64,000 nt of DNA, from positions 72,960 through 136,959 of the forward strand of contig CAVQBC010000001.1 of the NCBI GenBank assembly GCA_963710665.1. Reading direction: 5' to 3'. Position 1 is the stretch's first letter, and the number at the start of each line of letters is the position of its first letter. Below the pieces are notes generated by a model, which worked only from the letters and a program-made list of their open reading frames with translations, was not told the DNA's origin and searched no databases. Shown here in pieces: positions 1 to 10,067 of this stretch. The DNA comes from CAVQBC01 sp963710665. Its GTDB lineage: Bacteria; Actinomycetota; Thermoleophilia; Solirubrobacterales; Solirubrobacteraceae. The position numbers and the translations under genes are program-made.

Positions 1-2
1 CG

Positions 3-1652
<1,650 letters not shown>

Positions 1653-1666
1653 CGGTTCTCCGCGCA

Positions 1667-1695
1667 CCGCCGCCGCGCCCCGCGCGCGGCGGCGG
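1667..1695 (+). terminator. GC-rich hairpin after rpoC
   Basis: A perfect 11-bp stem (CCGCCGCCGCG at 1667-1677 pairing with CGCGGCGGCGG at 1685-1695) starts 15 bases after the rpoC stop. There is no T run, so it is a weak or Rho-assisted terminator at best. Its place between rpoC and an unrelated gene supports a transcript end. Confidence 0.45.
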
Positions 1696-1708
1696 GCGCG
1701 GGCGAACC

Positions 1709-2656
1709 GTGCGCACGATGCGCGCGCCCACCAGCGGAGCCGTGGCGCCGGCACTCGCCGCCGCCGCGGCGGCCGCGAGCTGGGCGCTGTGGATCGAGCC
1801 CCGGCGGCTCGTGGTACGCCACGCCCGGCTCGACCTGCCGGCCTGGCCCGCCCGCCTCGACGGCCTGCGGGTGGCCGTGCTCTGCGACCTGCACACCGGC
1901 GTCCCGCACGTCGGCGTGGGACGCGTCGCGCACGTGGTCGAGGCGATCAACGCCGAGGCGCCCGACCTCGTCTGCCTCCTCGGCGACTACGTGGACGGCC
2001 GCGCGCTGCTCGCCAAGCGCCTCGAGCTCGCGCCGGTCGCGGACGCCCTCGGCGGCCTGCGGGCCCGGCTCGGGGTCGTCGCCGTGCTCGGCAACCACGA
2101 CTGGCTGAACGCCGGCCCGCGGATGGCCGGGGCGCTCGAGGCCGCCGGCATCCCGGTGCTCGAGAACGACGCGCGGCGGATCGCCGCTCCCGGCGGCCCG
2201 CTGTGGGTCGCGGGCCTGAGCGACTACCGGATGCGCGCGCCGTCGTTCGCGGTCGCGCTACGCGACGTGCCCCCGGGCGACCCGGTGCTCGCCCTCAGCC
2301 ACGATCCGGACGTGTTCCCGCGCGCCCCGGCCCGCGTGGCGCTGACACTCTCGGGTCACCTGCACGGTGGCCAGGTGCGTCTCCCCGGAGTGGGAACGCG
2401 CCACATTCCCTCACATTACGGGAAGCGCTACCTGGCCGGCCACATCGTGGAGGCGGGCCGGCACCTCTACGTCTCCTCGGGTGTGGGCACGAGCGGCCTG
2501 CCAGTGCGCTTCCGGCGGCCGCCCGAGATCGCCCTGCTGGCGCTCCATCGCGGGCCGGACCCCGCCGCTCCGGACGCCCGCGCGCCAGGAAGGGACGGTT
2601 TGACTGAGCGCGAAGTGGAGATACATGCCCCTGAGGCTCCCGAGGAGTGGTCCTGA
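1709..2656 (+). CDS. Membrane-anchored metallophosphoesterase (YkuE/YaeI-like)
   Basis: Calcineurin-like metallophosphoesterase of 315 aa. Dimetal-site motifs appear in order: DLH (CDLHTG, about residue 59), GDYVDG (about 91), GNHDW (about 129), SHDPD (about 197) and GHLHGGQ (about 216). An Ala-rich hydrophobic stretch near residues 10-28 looks like a signal anchor, as in YkuE-type proteins that act on envelope or lipid substrates outside the membrane; the substrate cannot be told from sequence. GTG at 1709 is used, with ATG at 1718 as an equally good start. It sits alone between rpoC and a transporter, and no operon link is evident. Confidence 0.85.
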   Translation: MRTMRAPTSGAVAPALAAAAAAASWALWIEPRRLVVRHARLDLPAWPARLDGLRVAVLCDLHTGVPHVGVGRVAHVVEAINAEAPDLVCLLGDYVDGRALLAKRLELAPVADALGGLRARLGVVAVLGNHDWLNAGPRMAGALEAAGIPVLENDARRIAAPGGPLWVAGLSDYRMRAPSFAVALRDVPPGDPVLALSHDPDVFPRAPARVALTLSGHLHGGQVRLPGVGTRHIPSHYGKRYLAGHIVEAGRHLYVSSGVGTSGLPVRFRRPPEIALLALHRGPDPAAPDARAPGRDGLTEREVEIHAPEAPEEWS

Positions 2657-2685
2657 TCGTGGGTCACGCCACGGCGCGCGAGCGT

Positions 2686-2833
2686 TAGGGTGGTGGCTCC
2701 CGGGGCTCAAGGCGGGGGCTATGAGTCCGATCATCACGGGTGACCGGCCAGGGGTGGCACGGTTGCAAGACCGAACGACCGGTTCGACCGATACCGCGTA
2801 GACGCGGTCCTCCACGACACCAACACCTGACTC
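2686..2833 (+). promoter_or_regulatory. TAGGGT -10 element and about 135-nt leader of the DMT transporter
   Basis: TAGGGT at 2686-2691 resembles the -10 hexamers seen before many genes here. Transcription from it would give an untranslated leader of roughly 135 nt. The leader holds small hairpins, for example CGAAC/GTTCG and CCGCG/CGCGG between about 2770 and 2810. No known riboswitch consensus was recognised. Confidence 0.35.
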
Positions 2834-3700
2834 TTGTCTCTGAACCTGGGCATCTTGTTCGCGCTCGCGTGCGCTGCGGCCACGCAGCTCGGCTTCCTCT
2901 ACAAGCACCGCGGTGCCAACGCCGCTCCCAAGGTCGACGTCCGTCACCCGGTGCGCTCGGCCCGCTCGCTGTTCGCGTCGAAGTGGTTCGCGATCGGCAT
3001 GGGGATCGCGGCCGGCGCATGGCTGCTGCACGTCGCCGCGCTCGCCTTCGCGCCGCTGTCGGTCGTGCAGGCGGTCCTCTCCACCGGTGTCGTGATCATG
3101 GCCGTGATGGCCGAGCGCCTGTTCGGCTTCGACGTCGGCGGCCGCCAGTGGCTGGGCGTCGGCCTCACCGCGGTCGGCCTCGTGCTGCTGGTCGTCACGC
3201 TGCCCGCGAACTCCGGCGCGCACTCGACCTACTCCCTCGCCGGCATGATCGCCTTCGAGTCCGCGATGATCGTGATCGGCGCCCTGCTGGTCGCCGGCCC
3301 GCGCATGGGCGCCCCGGACCATCACCACGGCGTCATGCTGGGCGCCGCGGCCGGCATCCTCTTCGGCGTCTCGGACATCGCCATCAAGGCGCTGACCGGT
3401 GGCGACGGCCTGTCGAGCATCCTCTTCTCGCCGTGGCTCGCGGTCACGGTGCTGGCCTCGGTGGTCGCCTTCTACGCGTCCGCCCGCGGGCTGCAGGACG
3501 GCGAGGCCGTGCCGGTCATCGCCTCCACGTCGACCGCCGCCAACGTCTCCTGCATCCTCGGCGGGATCGTGGTCTTCGGCGACCCGATGCCCGGCGACGC
3601 CCTCGGCATCGCGATGCAGATCCTCGCCTTCGCGCTCGTCGTCATCGCCGCGGTGGTCACCCCGCCGCCGATGCGCGCCGCCGAGGCGAACGCCCGCTAG
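2834..3700 (+). CDS. DMT-superfamily / NIPA-like integral membrane transporter
   Basis: 288-aa integral membrane protein with about nine hydrophobic segments arranged as two similar halves, as in the DMT (EamA/NIPA magnesium transporter-like) superfamily. A His-rich loop (PDHHHG, near residue 160) lies between the halves. The TTG at 2834 is the only plausible start: an in-frame stop sits two codons upstream and the first transmembrane helix begins within about eight residues. There is no clear Shine-Dalgarno sequence. Substrate is unknown; a divalent cation is possible from the NIPA resemblance, while a general metabolite exporter is the alternative. The 3' end is 10 bases from the stop of the convergent hydrolase. 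Confidence 0.7.
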   Translation: MSLNLGILFALACAAATQLGFLYKHRGANAAPKVDVRHPVRSARSLFASKWFAIGMGIAAGAWLLHVAALAFAPLSVVQAVLSTGVVIMAVMAERLFGFDVGGRQWLGVGLTAVGLVLLVVTLPANSGAHSTYSLAGMIAFESAMIVIGALLVAGPRMGAPDHHHGVMLGAAAGILFGVSDIAIKALTGGDGLSSILFSPWLAVTVLASVVAFYASARGLQDGEAVPVIASTSTAANVSCILGGIVVFGDPMPGDALGIAMQILAFALVVIAAVVTPPPMRAAEANAR

Positions 3701-3710
3701 CGCCTCGCGC

Positions 3711-4490
3711 TCAGGCCGCGCTGGCCTCGAGCAGCACGCCGGCGATCCGCTCGGGGTCGTCCCACGTCGGCACGTGGCCGCAGCCCGGCAGCGTGAGGTG
3801 GCGCGCCTGGGGGAGCAGCCCGCGGGCCCGCGCGCTCTGGCGGCGGTACGGGGCGAGGCGGTCGCGCTCGCCCCACGCGATCGTCGTCGGGCAGGCGGGC
3901 GGCGGCCCGGCGGCGCGGTAGCTCGCCCCGGCCCGCAGGCCGCCCTCGAACCCGGGCGCGCCGGCCAGGCCGCGGAGCGCGTCCGCGCCGGCCGCGGGCG
4001 GCACGCGCCACGGGCGGCCGGTGAGCTGGCCGAGCACCGCGGTGCGGCGGCCGGGGCCGCCGAGGGCCGTGCGCGCCACCGGCGCCAGCAGGCGGGCGAG
4101 CGCGCGCGTCGCGCGCAGGGAGGCGCCGGCCACCGCCTGCTCGCGCCGCGTGGCGAAGCCGACCGGCGACAGCGCGCACACGCTGAGCGCCCGCCCGGCG
4201 CGGCCGAGCTCGAGCGCGATCCCGCCGCCCAGCGCGTTGCCCGCGACGTGGAAGCGCTCGTGGCCCACCCCGGCGGCGAAGGCCGCCACGAGCTCGGCCA
4301 GCCGGCCCACCGTCGGCGGGACCGACGGGCCCGGCAGCGAGGCGCCGAACCCCGGCAGGTCGATCGCGATCACCTCGCGCCGCGCGGCGAGGCGGTCGAG
4401 CACCGGCTCCCACATGCGCCAGCCCGCGCCGAGGCCGTGGACCAGCACGAGCGGCGCACCCTCGCCCACGCGATGATGGTTGAGGCGCAC
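3711..4490 (-). CDS. Alpha/beta-hydrolase fold protein lacking the nucleophile serine
   Basis: 259-aa alpha/beta-hydrolase. The oxyanion-side motif HGLGAG (residues 18-23), the acid region GERDRL and the histidine GCGHVP are present. The nucleophile elbow, normally G-x-S-x-G, reads GNALGG with Ala86 (codon GCG, plus-strand bases 4233-4235), one base from a serine TCG codon. Either this is a non-catalytic member used for binding, an enzyme that lost activity, or a sequence error. It is transcribed alone, convergent with the transporter and divergent from the aminotransferase. The ATG at 4490 fits the usual N-terminus of the family. Confidence 0.75.
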   Translation of the reverse strand: MRLNHHRVGEGAPLVLVHGLGAGWRMWEPVLDRLAARREVIAIDLPGFGASLPGPSVPPTVGRLAELVAAFAAGVGHERFHVAGNALGGGIALELGRAGRALSVCALSPVGFATRREQAVAGASLRATRALARLLAPVARTALGGPGRRTAVLGQLTGRPWRVPPAAGADALRGLAGAPGFEGGLRAGASYRAAGPPPACPTTIAWGERDRLAPYRRQSARARGLLPQARHLTLPGCGHVPTWDDPERIAGVLLEASAA

Positions 4491-4520
4491 GGGCGCTCAG
4501 GCTAGCGAGCCGGTTCCCAC

Positions 4521-4549
4521 TTGGAACGCGGTCACGCGGGCGATAGCCT
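4521..4549 (+). promoter_or_regulatory. Sigma70-type promoter for the aminotransferase
   Basis: TTGGAA (4521-4526) and TAGCCT (4544-4549) are separated by exactly 17 bases. The predicted start of transcription near 4556 gives a 57-nt leader ending in the GGGAGG ribosome-binding site before ATG 4613. Confidence 0.5.
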
Positions 4550-4612
4550 CTTGTACATATCGGCGCATCAGCGCGCCGCTCTGGACGAAAGCGATAGGGA
4601 CGGGAGGCGCAC

Positions 4613-5998
4613 ATGGCGGCAGTCGAGGATCAGGCGGTCACCCACGCGAAGACGCTGCAGGAGCAGGCGAAGCGGCACCTGTGGATGCACTTCACGCCGA
4701 TGGGCGGCTTCCGCGATTCCGAGCTGCCGATCATCGTCCGCGGCGAGGGGTGCTACGTCTACGACGACCACGGCAACCGCTACCTCGACGGCCTCGCCGC
4801 CCTGTTCTGCGTGAACATCGGCCACGGCCGCGCCGACGTCGCCCAGGCCGGCGCCGACCAGGCCAAGGACCTCGCCTTCTACACGAACTGGGGCTACGCG
4901 CACCCGCGCGCGATCGAGCTCGCGACGCGCGTCGCCGAGCTCGCGCCCGGGGACCTCAACCGCGTCTTCTTCACCTCCGGCGGCTCGGAGTCGGTCGACT
5001 CGGCGCTCAAGCTGTGCCGCCAGTACCACAAGCTGACCGGCAACCCCGGCCGCTTCAAGGTCATCTCGCGCCGGCTCGCCTACCACGGCACCACGCTCGG
5101 CGCTCTGAGCGCCACCGGCATCCCGGCCGCGCGCCAGCCGTTCGAGCCGCTGTTCCCCGGCTCGGCGCACGTGCCCAACACGAACCCCTACCGGCCCGAG
5201 CGCGGCCTCGCGCCCGAGGAGCTGGCCGACACGATTCGCGAGCGGATCCTCTTCGAGGGTCCCGAGACGGTGTCGTGCGTGATCCTCGAGCCGGTGCAGA
5301 ACTCGGGCGGCAGCCTGGTCCCGCCGCCCGGCTACTTCCAGCGCGTGCGCGAGATCTGCGACGAGTTCGGCGTCCTGTTCATCTCCGACGAGGTGATCTG
5401 CTCCTGGGGCCGCCTCGGCACCTACTTCGGGGCGGAGAAGTTCGGCTACGTGCCGGACATCATCACCACCGCCAAGGGCCTGACCTCCTCCTACGCGCCG
5501 ATGGGCGCGGTGATCGCCTCCGACCGCGTGGCCGAGCCCTTCATGCGCGACTCCAACGCGTTCGCGCACGGGCTCACGTTCGGCGGGCACCCCGTGAGCG
5601 CGGCCGTCGCCCTCGCCAACCTCGACGTGTTCGAGAACGAGGGCATCCTCGAGCACGTGCGCGCGCACGAGGGCGAGTTCATGGCGATGCTCGAGTCGCT
5701 GCGCGACATCCCGATCGTCGGCGACGTGCGCGGCATGGGCTACTTCAACGCGATCGAGCTGGTCAAGGACCGCGAGACCAAGGAGACCTTCACCGCGGAG
5801 GAGTGCGACTGGCTGCTGCGCGACGTCCTCTCGCCGGACCTGTTCCGGCGCGGGCTGATCTGCCGGGCCGACGACCGCGGCGAGCCGGTCATCCAGCTCT
5901 CGCCGCCGCTCATCGCCGGCCCCGAGCAGTTCGCCGAGATGGAGGGCATCCTGCGACCCGCGCTCGAGGACTGCTCGGCGCGGCTCGGGCTCCGCTAG
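4613..5998 (+). CDS. Class III (omega) PLP-dependent aminotransferase
   Basis: 461-aa fold-type I, class III aminotransferase of the aspartate/omega-amino-acid group (beta-alanine, putrescine or GABA-pyruvate type). The PLP lysine is K288 in the TAKGLTSSYAPMG block; the cofactor-binding Asp lies in the SDEVICSWGR block; the N-terminal core has the GCYVYDDHGNRYLDGLA pattern. Start ATG 4613 has GGGAGG seven bases upstream. A PucR regulator follows after 9 bases, then alanine dehydrogenase. The set suggests amino-donor catabolism that produces alanine from pyruvate, which the dehydrogenase would recycle. The exact amine substrate is not readable from sequence. Confidence 0.9.
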   Translation: MAAVEDQAVTHAKTLQEQAKRHLWMHFTPMGGFRDSELPIIVRGEGCYVYDDHGNRYLDGLAALFCVNIGHGRADVAQAGADQAKDLAFYTNWGYAHPRAIELATRVAELAPGDLNRVFFTSGGSESVDSALKLCRQYHKLTGNPGRFKVISRRLAYHGTTLGALSATGIPAARQPFEPLFPGSAHVPNTNPYRPERGLAPEELADTIRERILFEGPETVSCVILEPVQNSGGSLVPPPGYFQRVREICDEFGVLFISDEVICSWGRLGTYFGAEKFGYVPDIITTAKGLTSSYAPMGAVIASDRVAEPFMRDSNAFAHGLTFGGHPVSAAVALANLDVFENEGILEHVRAHEGEFMAMLESLRDIPIVGDVRGMGYFNAIELVKDRETKETFTAEECDWLLRDVLSPDLFRRGLICRADDRGEPVIQLSPPLIAGPEQFAEMEGILRPALEDCSARLGLR

Positions 5999-6007
5999 CC
6001 CGCCGCG

Positions 6008-7621
6008 ATGCTGACGCTGCGCGAGCTGATCCGCGACCTCGACGTGCGGGTCGCGGCCGGCGAGCGTGGCCTCGATCACCCGGTGCGCTGGGTGCACATC
6101 TCCGAGCTCCTCGACCCGACGCCGTGGCTGTCGGGCGGTGAGCTGCTGCTCACCACCGGGCTGCAGCTCGAGCACCCCGAGCAGCAGCGCGACTACGTCA
6201 CCCGCCTGGCCGGGCACGACCTGGCCGGGCTGGGGTTCGGCACCGGCTTCTCCCACGACACGGTGCCCGCCGCCCTGGCCGAGACGGCCGAGGAGCTCGG
6301 CTTCCCGCTGTTCGAGGTCCCCTACGAGGTCCCCTTCATCGCCGTGACCGAGAGCGCCTTCTCCCACCTCGTCAACGAGCACTACGCGGTGCTGCAACGG
6401 GCGATCTCCGCCCACGAGCGCCTCGAGCGCATCGTGCTCTCCGAGCGCGGCCTCGACGGCGTGGCCGGCGCGCTCGCCGCGCTGATCGGCGGTCCCGCGG
6501 TGATCTTCGACGCGCGCGGCGAGGTGCTCGCCCGCCGCGCCCACCGCCGCCCGCTCGCGGACGCCACCGTCGCCTCGCTGGCGGCCGAGCTCGGCGAGCG
6601 GGTGCGCGGCGGCGCGCGCCGCACCTTCGTCCCCAGCGCGTTCGAGGACGGGCCGCCGCCGCGCGTGCTCGCCCTGCCGGTCCCGCGCACCCCGGCCTCC
6701 GAGGGCGACTCGGGGGCGGCACAGGCGTGGCTCGTCGCGGGCAAGGACACCGGGTCGCTCACCGAGCTCGACCGGCTCACGCTGCATCAGGCGGTCACGG
6801 TCGTGGCGCTCGAGCTGCTGCGCCGCCGTGTGGCCGACGACACCGAGCGCCGCCTCGCGGGCGATGTGCTGACCGCGATGGTGTCCGGCGATCTCGCGGG
6901 CTCCGAGCTCGCACGCCGGCTCGAGCCCTTCGGGCTGGGCGACCGCGTCGGCACGCTCGTGCTCGCGCCCGCGCGCTCGGTGCGCTCGGGCGTGGAGGAC
7001 GCGCTGCTGGCGGCGGTGCGCGAGGAGGCGCCCGGCGGCCTGGCCGCCGGCACGGGGCGCTTCTCCTGCGCGCTGCTGCCCGTCCCGCGCGGCGGCGACG
7101 ACGGCGCGCTGTTCGCGCTCGCCGAGCGCGTGCGCGCGCGGGTGACCGATGCCGCCGGGTCGCCGCAGCCCGGCGGGGCCGGCCGGGCGGTGCCCGTGGG
7201 GGAGCTGCGGCGCGCGTTCCACGAGGCGCGCTGCGCGCTGGAGGCGCGTCAGCTCGCGTCCTTCCCGGCCAACGGGGCCGAGTCGGACCGGCCGCTGCTC
7301 GCGACCTACCGCGACCTCGGCTCCTTCCAGCTCCTGCTGTCGCTGCAGGACGACGACGCGCTGCGGCTGTTCTGCGACTCGATCCTGTCGCCGATCGAGG
7401 AGGGCGAGGGCGCCTACGGGGGCGAGCTGATGCGCTCGCTGGAGGCGTTCATCGAGTGCAACGGGCAGTGGGAGCGCGCCGCTCGGCAGCTCTACTGCCA
7501 CCGGCATACGCTGCGCTATCGCATCCGCCGGGTGGAGGAGCTCACCGGTCGCTCGCTCGACTCGGCCCGCGACCGCATCGACTTCTGGCTCGCCCTGCGC
7601 GGCCGTGAACTGGTTGGCTAA
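6008..7621 (+). CDS. PucR-family transcriptional regulator
   Basis: 537-aa regulator with an N-terminal PucR ligand-sensing domain (about residues 5-125, with TLRELIRDLDVRV and SGGELLLTTGLQL), a central GGDEF-like regulatory region and a C-terminal PucR helix-turn-helix (about 478-535; RQLYCHRHTLRYRIRRVEEL). PucR regulators control purine or amino-acid catabolism. It is transcribed with the upstream aminotransferase (9-bp gap) and 15 bp ahead of alanine dehydrogenase, so it probably senses a substrate of this module and controls the cluster itself. Confidence 0.9.
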   Translation: MLTLRELIRDLDVRVAAGERGLDHPVRWVHISELLDPTPWLSGGELLLTTGLQLEHPEQQRDYVTRLAGHDLAGLGFGTGFSHDTVPAALAETAEELGFPLFEVPYEVPFIAVTESAFSHLVNEHYAVLQRAISAHERLERIVLSERGLDGVAGALAALIGGPAVIFDARGEVLARRAHRRPLADATVASLAAELGERVRGGARRTFVPSAFEDGPPPRVLALPVPRTPASEGDSGAAQAWLVAGKDTGSLTELDRLTLHQAVTVVALELLRRRVADDTERRLAGDVLTAMVSGDLAGSELARRLEPFGLGDRVGTLVLAPARSVRSGVEDALLAAVREEAPGGLAAGTGRFSCALLPVPRGGDDGALFALAERVRARVTDAAGSPQPGGAGRAVPVGELRRAFHEARCALEARQLASFPANGAESDRPLLATYRDLGSFQLLLSLQDDDALRLFCDSILSPIEEGEGAYGGELMRSLEAFIECNGQWERAARQLYCHRHTLRYRIRRVEELTGRSLDSARDRIDFWLALRGRELVG

Positions 7622-7636
7622 CGAGAGAGGGAGAGA

Positions 7637-8767
7637 ATGAACGTCGGCGTCCCCACGGAGATCAAGACGGACGAGTACCGCGTCGCGCTCACCCCGGCGG
7701 GCGTACGCGAGCTGGTCGAGCACGGCCACGAGGTGCTCGTGCAGTCGGGCGCGGGTGACGGCTCGGCGATCGCCGACGCCGACTACCAGGCCCAGGGGGC
7801 GCGGATCCTTCCCGACGCCGACGCGGTATTCGGCGAGGCCGACATGATCGTCAAGGTCAAGGAGCCCCAGCCCGAGGAGGTCGCGCGGCTGGAGTCCCGC
7901 CACACGCTCTTCACCTACCTCCATCTCGCGCCCGACGCCGAGCTCACGCGCGGGCTGGTGGAGTCCGGCGCCACCAGCGTGGCCTACGAGACCGTCGAGG
8001 ACTCCCGCGGGCGCCTGCCGCTGCTGGCGCCGATGAGCGAGGTCGCGGGCAAGATCGCCACCCAGGCGGGGGCGTTCATGCTCGAGAAGCCGCTCGGCGG
8101 GCGGGGCATCCTGCTCGGCGGCGTGCCCGGCGTGGCGGCCGCCAAGGTGATGGTGATCGGCGGCGGCGTCGTCGGCATGAACGCGGCGTTCATCGCGATC
8201 GGGATGGAGGCCGAGGTCTACGTCTACGACCGCAACATCGACCGGTTGCGCGAGCTCGACATCCACTTCGGCGGCCGCGCGTCCACCTGCTACGCCTCGA
8301 CGCTCGACATCGAGCAGCGCCTCGGCGAGGTCGACCTCGTGATCGGCGCCGTGCTGGTCCATGGTGCGAAGGCGCCCTTCGTGGTGCGTCGCGACCAGCT
8401 CTCGCTGATGAAGCGCAACGCCGTGCTCGTCGACGTCTCGATCGACCAGGGCGGCTGCTTCGAGACCTCGCGGCCGACGACGCACTCCGACCCGACGTTC
8501 GAGGTCGACGGGATCACCCACTACTGCGTGGCCAACATGCCGGGCGCCGTACCGATCACCTCGACGTACGCGCTGACCAACGCCACGCTGCCCTACGTGC
8601 TGCACCTCGCCGACGCCGGCGTCCCGCAGGCGGCGAGGGAGAACCCGGGGCTCGCCAAGGGCGTCAACGTGGTCGACGGCAAGATCACCTACGCCCCGGT
8701 GGCGGAGGCCACCGGGCAACCCTACGTCGAGCTCTTCGAGGCGCTCGGGGAGGCCGCGACGGCCTGA
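7637..8767 (+). CDS. ald: Alanine dehydrogenase
   Basis: 376-aa NAD-dependent L-alanine dehydrogenase, catalysing alanine to pyruvate plus ammonia, of the usual length for the family. The N-terminal MNVGVPTEIKTDEYRVALTP block is diagnostic; the catalytic His lies in LFTYLHLAPD; the Rossmann dinucleotide motif is VMVIGGGVVGMNA near residue 172; PGAVPITSTYALTNAT is near the C-terminus. A purine-rich GAGAGAGGGAGAGA precedes ATG 7637. Third gene of the aminotransferase-PucR module, where it would regenerate pyruvate for the transaminase. Confidence 0.96.
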   Translation: MNVGVPTEIKTDEYRVALTPAGVRELVEHGHEVLVQSGAGDGSAIADADYQAQGARILPDADAVFGEADMIVKVKEPQPEEVARLESRHTLFTYLHLAPDAELTRGLVESGATSVAYETVEDSRGRLPLLAPMSEVAGKIATQAGAFMLEKPLGGRGILLGGVPGVAAAKVMVIGGGVVGMNAAFIAIGMEAEVYVYDRNIDRLRELDIHFGGRASTCYASTLDIEQRLGEVDLVIGAVLVHGAKAPFVVRRDQLSLMKRNAVLVDVSIDQGGCFETSRPTTHSDPTFEVDGITHYCVANMPGAVPITSTYALTNATLPYVLHLADAGVPQAARENPGLAKGVNVVDGKITYAPVAEATGQPYVELFEALGEAATA

Positions 8768-8814
8768 CCGGCGGGAGGCGGGCGAGCCACGACCGGCACC
8801 GGGCATACGGGCGC

Positions 8815-8823
8815 TGCTAGGTT
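8815..8823 (+). promoter_or_regulatory. Extended -10 (TGC-TAGGTT) for the FkbM methyltransferase gene
   Basis: TGC followed by TAGGTT, ten bases before ATG 8834. With no Shine-Dalgarno sequence in the gap, the mRNA is probably leaderless or nearly so. Confidence 0.5.
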
Positions 8824-8833
8824 CCGCGCCCGG

Positions 8834-9637
8834 ATGCTCCGGGTGGGATCCATGGTCCGGCTCGCCCTGCTGCGCTCCGAGAACGCCTACCGGCTCGCCC
8901 GCCGGGGCTACCTCGTGGCCCGGTATCTGGCGCGCCGGCCGCACGAGCGCGACTTCGCCGCCTTCGCGGCGCTCCGCGCGCGCGACGGCGCCTTCCTCGA
9001 CGTGGGCGCGAACGCCGGCCAGTCGGCCCTGTCGTTCCGCCTGTTCAACAAGCGCGCGCCGATCCTCTCGATCGAGGCCAACCCCTACCACGACCGCGAC
9101 CTGCGCTTCGTCAAGCGCTTCGTGCGGGGCTTCGACTACCGGATCGTGGCCGCCGGCGAGGCCGACGGGTCGCTGACCCTGCACGTGCCGACCTACCGCG
9201 GGATCCCGATCACCGGCGAGGCCTCGGTGCACCATGCGACCGCGGCGCGGAGCTGGTGGATGGAGGAGCACCTCGACGAGGCCGACCACGACCGCTTCGC
9301 GATCGCCGAGCGCGAGGTCCCGGTGCGGCGCCTCGACGACCTCGCGCCGCGCGCGGCGTTCATCAAGATCGACGTCGAGGGCTACGAGCTGCCGGTGCTG
9401 CGCGGGCTCGCCGGGACGTTCGCGCGCGACCGGCCGGTGCTCATGGTCGAGCGCAACGGCCGCACCGGCGAGGTCGTCGCGCACATGCGCGCCCTCGGCT
9501 ACCGGCCGTTCGCCTTCGACGCGCGGGTCGAGGCGTTCGAGCCCTACGCGGCCCAGGCGGCGCGCAACCTCTTCTTCTTCCCGGCCGAGCCGGCGGGGGT
9601 CGCACCCCCGGCCGCGGAGGCCCATAGCGGCGCCTGA
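8834..9637 (+). CDS. FkbM-family SAM-dependent methyltransferase
   Basis: 267-aa protein with the FkbM methyltransferase pattern: SAM-binding FLDVGANAGQSAL near residue 55, SIEANPYHDRDL (acidic residue for SAM ribose) near 77, and the FIKIDVEGYELPVLRGL block near 177. Members O-methylate sugars or polyketides, often in polysaccharide loci. It lies just ahead of rpsL and a few kb from the exopolysaccharide genes, so a role in glycan decoration is plausible but unproven. Start ATG 8834 is chosen for the TAGGTT element ten bases upstream; ATG 8852 is a possible internal alternative. Confidence 0.85.
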   Translation: MLRVGSMVRLALLRSENAYRLARRGYLVARYLARRPHERDFAAFAALRARDGAFLDVGANAGQSALSFRLFNKRAPILSIEANPYHDRDLRFVKRFVRGFDYRIVAAGEADGSLTLHVPTYRGIPITGEASVHHATAARSWWMEEHLDEADHDRFAIAEREVPVRRLDDLAPRAAFIKIDVEGYELPVLRGLAGTFARDRPVLMVERNGRTGEVVAHMRALGYRPFAFDARVEAFEPYAAQAARNLFFFPAEPAGVAPPAAEAHSGA

Positions 9638-9652
9638 CGGTCACGGGGCCAC

Positions 9653-9661
9653 TGCTACCAT
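9653..9661 (+). promoter_or_regulatory. Extended -10 (TGC-TACCAT) for rpsL
   Basis: TGC plus TACCAT ends 10 bases before the rpsL ATG. The expected transcription start leaves only about 3-4 nt of leader, and no Shine-Dalgarno sequence is present, so rpsL-rpsG mRNA is likely leaderless. Confidence 0.55.
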
Positions 9662-9671
9662 CCCGCGTCGT

Positions 9672-10067
9672 ATGCCGACGACCTCCCAGCTCGTGCGCAA
9701 GGGCCGCCAGGCCCCCAAGAAGAAGCTCGCCACCCCCGGCCTGAAGTCCGGCAAGGGCCGCAAGAAGAAGGTGGCCGCGCCGCAGCGCCGCGGCGTGTGC
9801 ACGCGCGTGTACACGACCACGCCGAAGAAGCCGAACTCCGCGCTGCGCAAGGTGGCGCGCGTACGGCTGACCAACGGCATGGAGGTCACCGTCTACATCC
9901 CGGGCGAGGGCCACAACCTGCAGGAGCACTCCGTCGTGCTCGTCCGCGGCGGCCGCGTCAAGGACCTGCCGGGCGTGCGCTACAAGGTCGTGCGCGGGAC
10001 CCTCGACGCGGCCGGCGTCTCGGACCGCAAGAAGGCCCGCTCCCAGTACGGCGTCAAGGCGAAGTAG
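9672..10067 (+). CDS. rpsL: 30S ribosomal protein S12
   Basis: 131-aa uS12, a decoding-centre protein of the small subunit. Highly conserved blocks are present: PTTSQLVRKGR at the N-terminus, TTTPKKPNSALRKVARVRL in the centre, and GRVKDLPGVRYKVVRGTLD. Streptomycin-site lysines (KKPNS, RVKDLPG) look wild type. A basic KSGKGRKKKVAAPQRRG insert follows the N-terminus, as in actinobacteria. It overlaps rpsG by one base (TAGTG). Unusually, it is 8 kb from rpoC and 18 kb from fusA. Confidence 0.98.
   Translation: MPTTSQLVRKGRQAPKKKLATPGLKSGKGRKKKVAAPQRRGVCTRVYTTTPKKPNSALRKVARVRLTNGMEVTVYIPGEGHNLQEHSVVLVRGGRVKDLPGVRYKVVRGTLDAAGVSDRKKARSQYGVKAK

Noticed and set aside
4568..9625. Very long minus-strand open frame (1685 codons)
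   Set aside because: It is antisense to the aminotransferase, PucR, ald and FkbM genes; its His/Arg/Asp/Val-rich composition is what the opposite strand of high-GC coding DNA gives.
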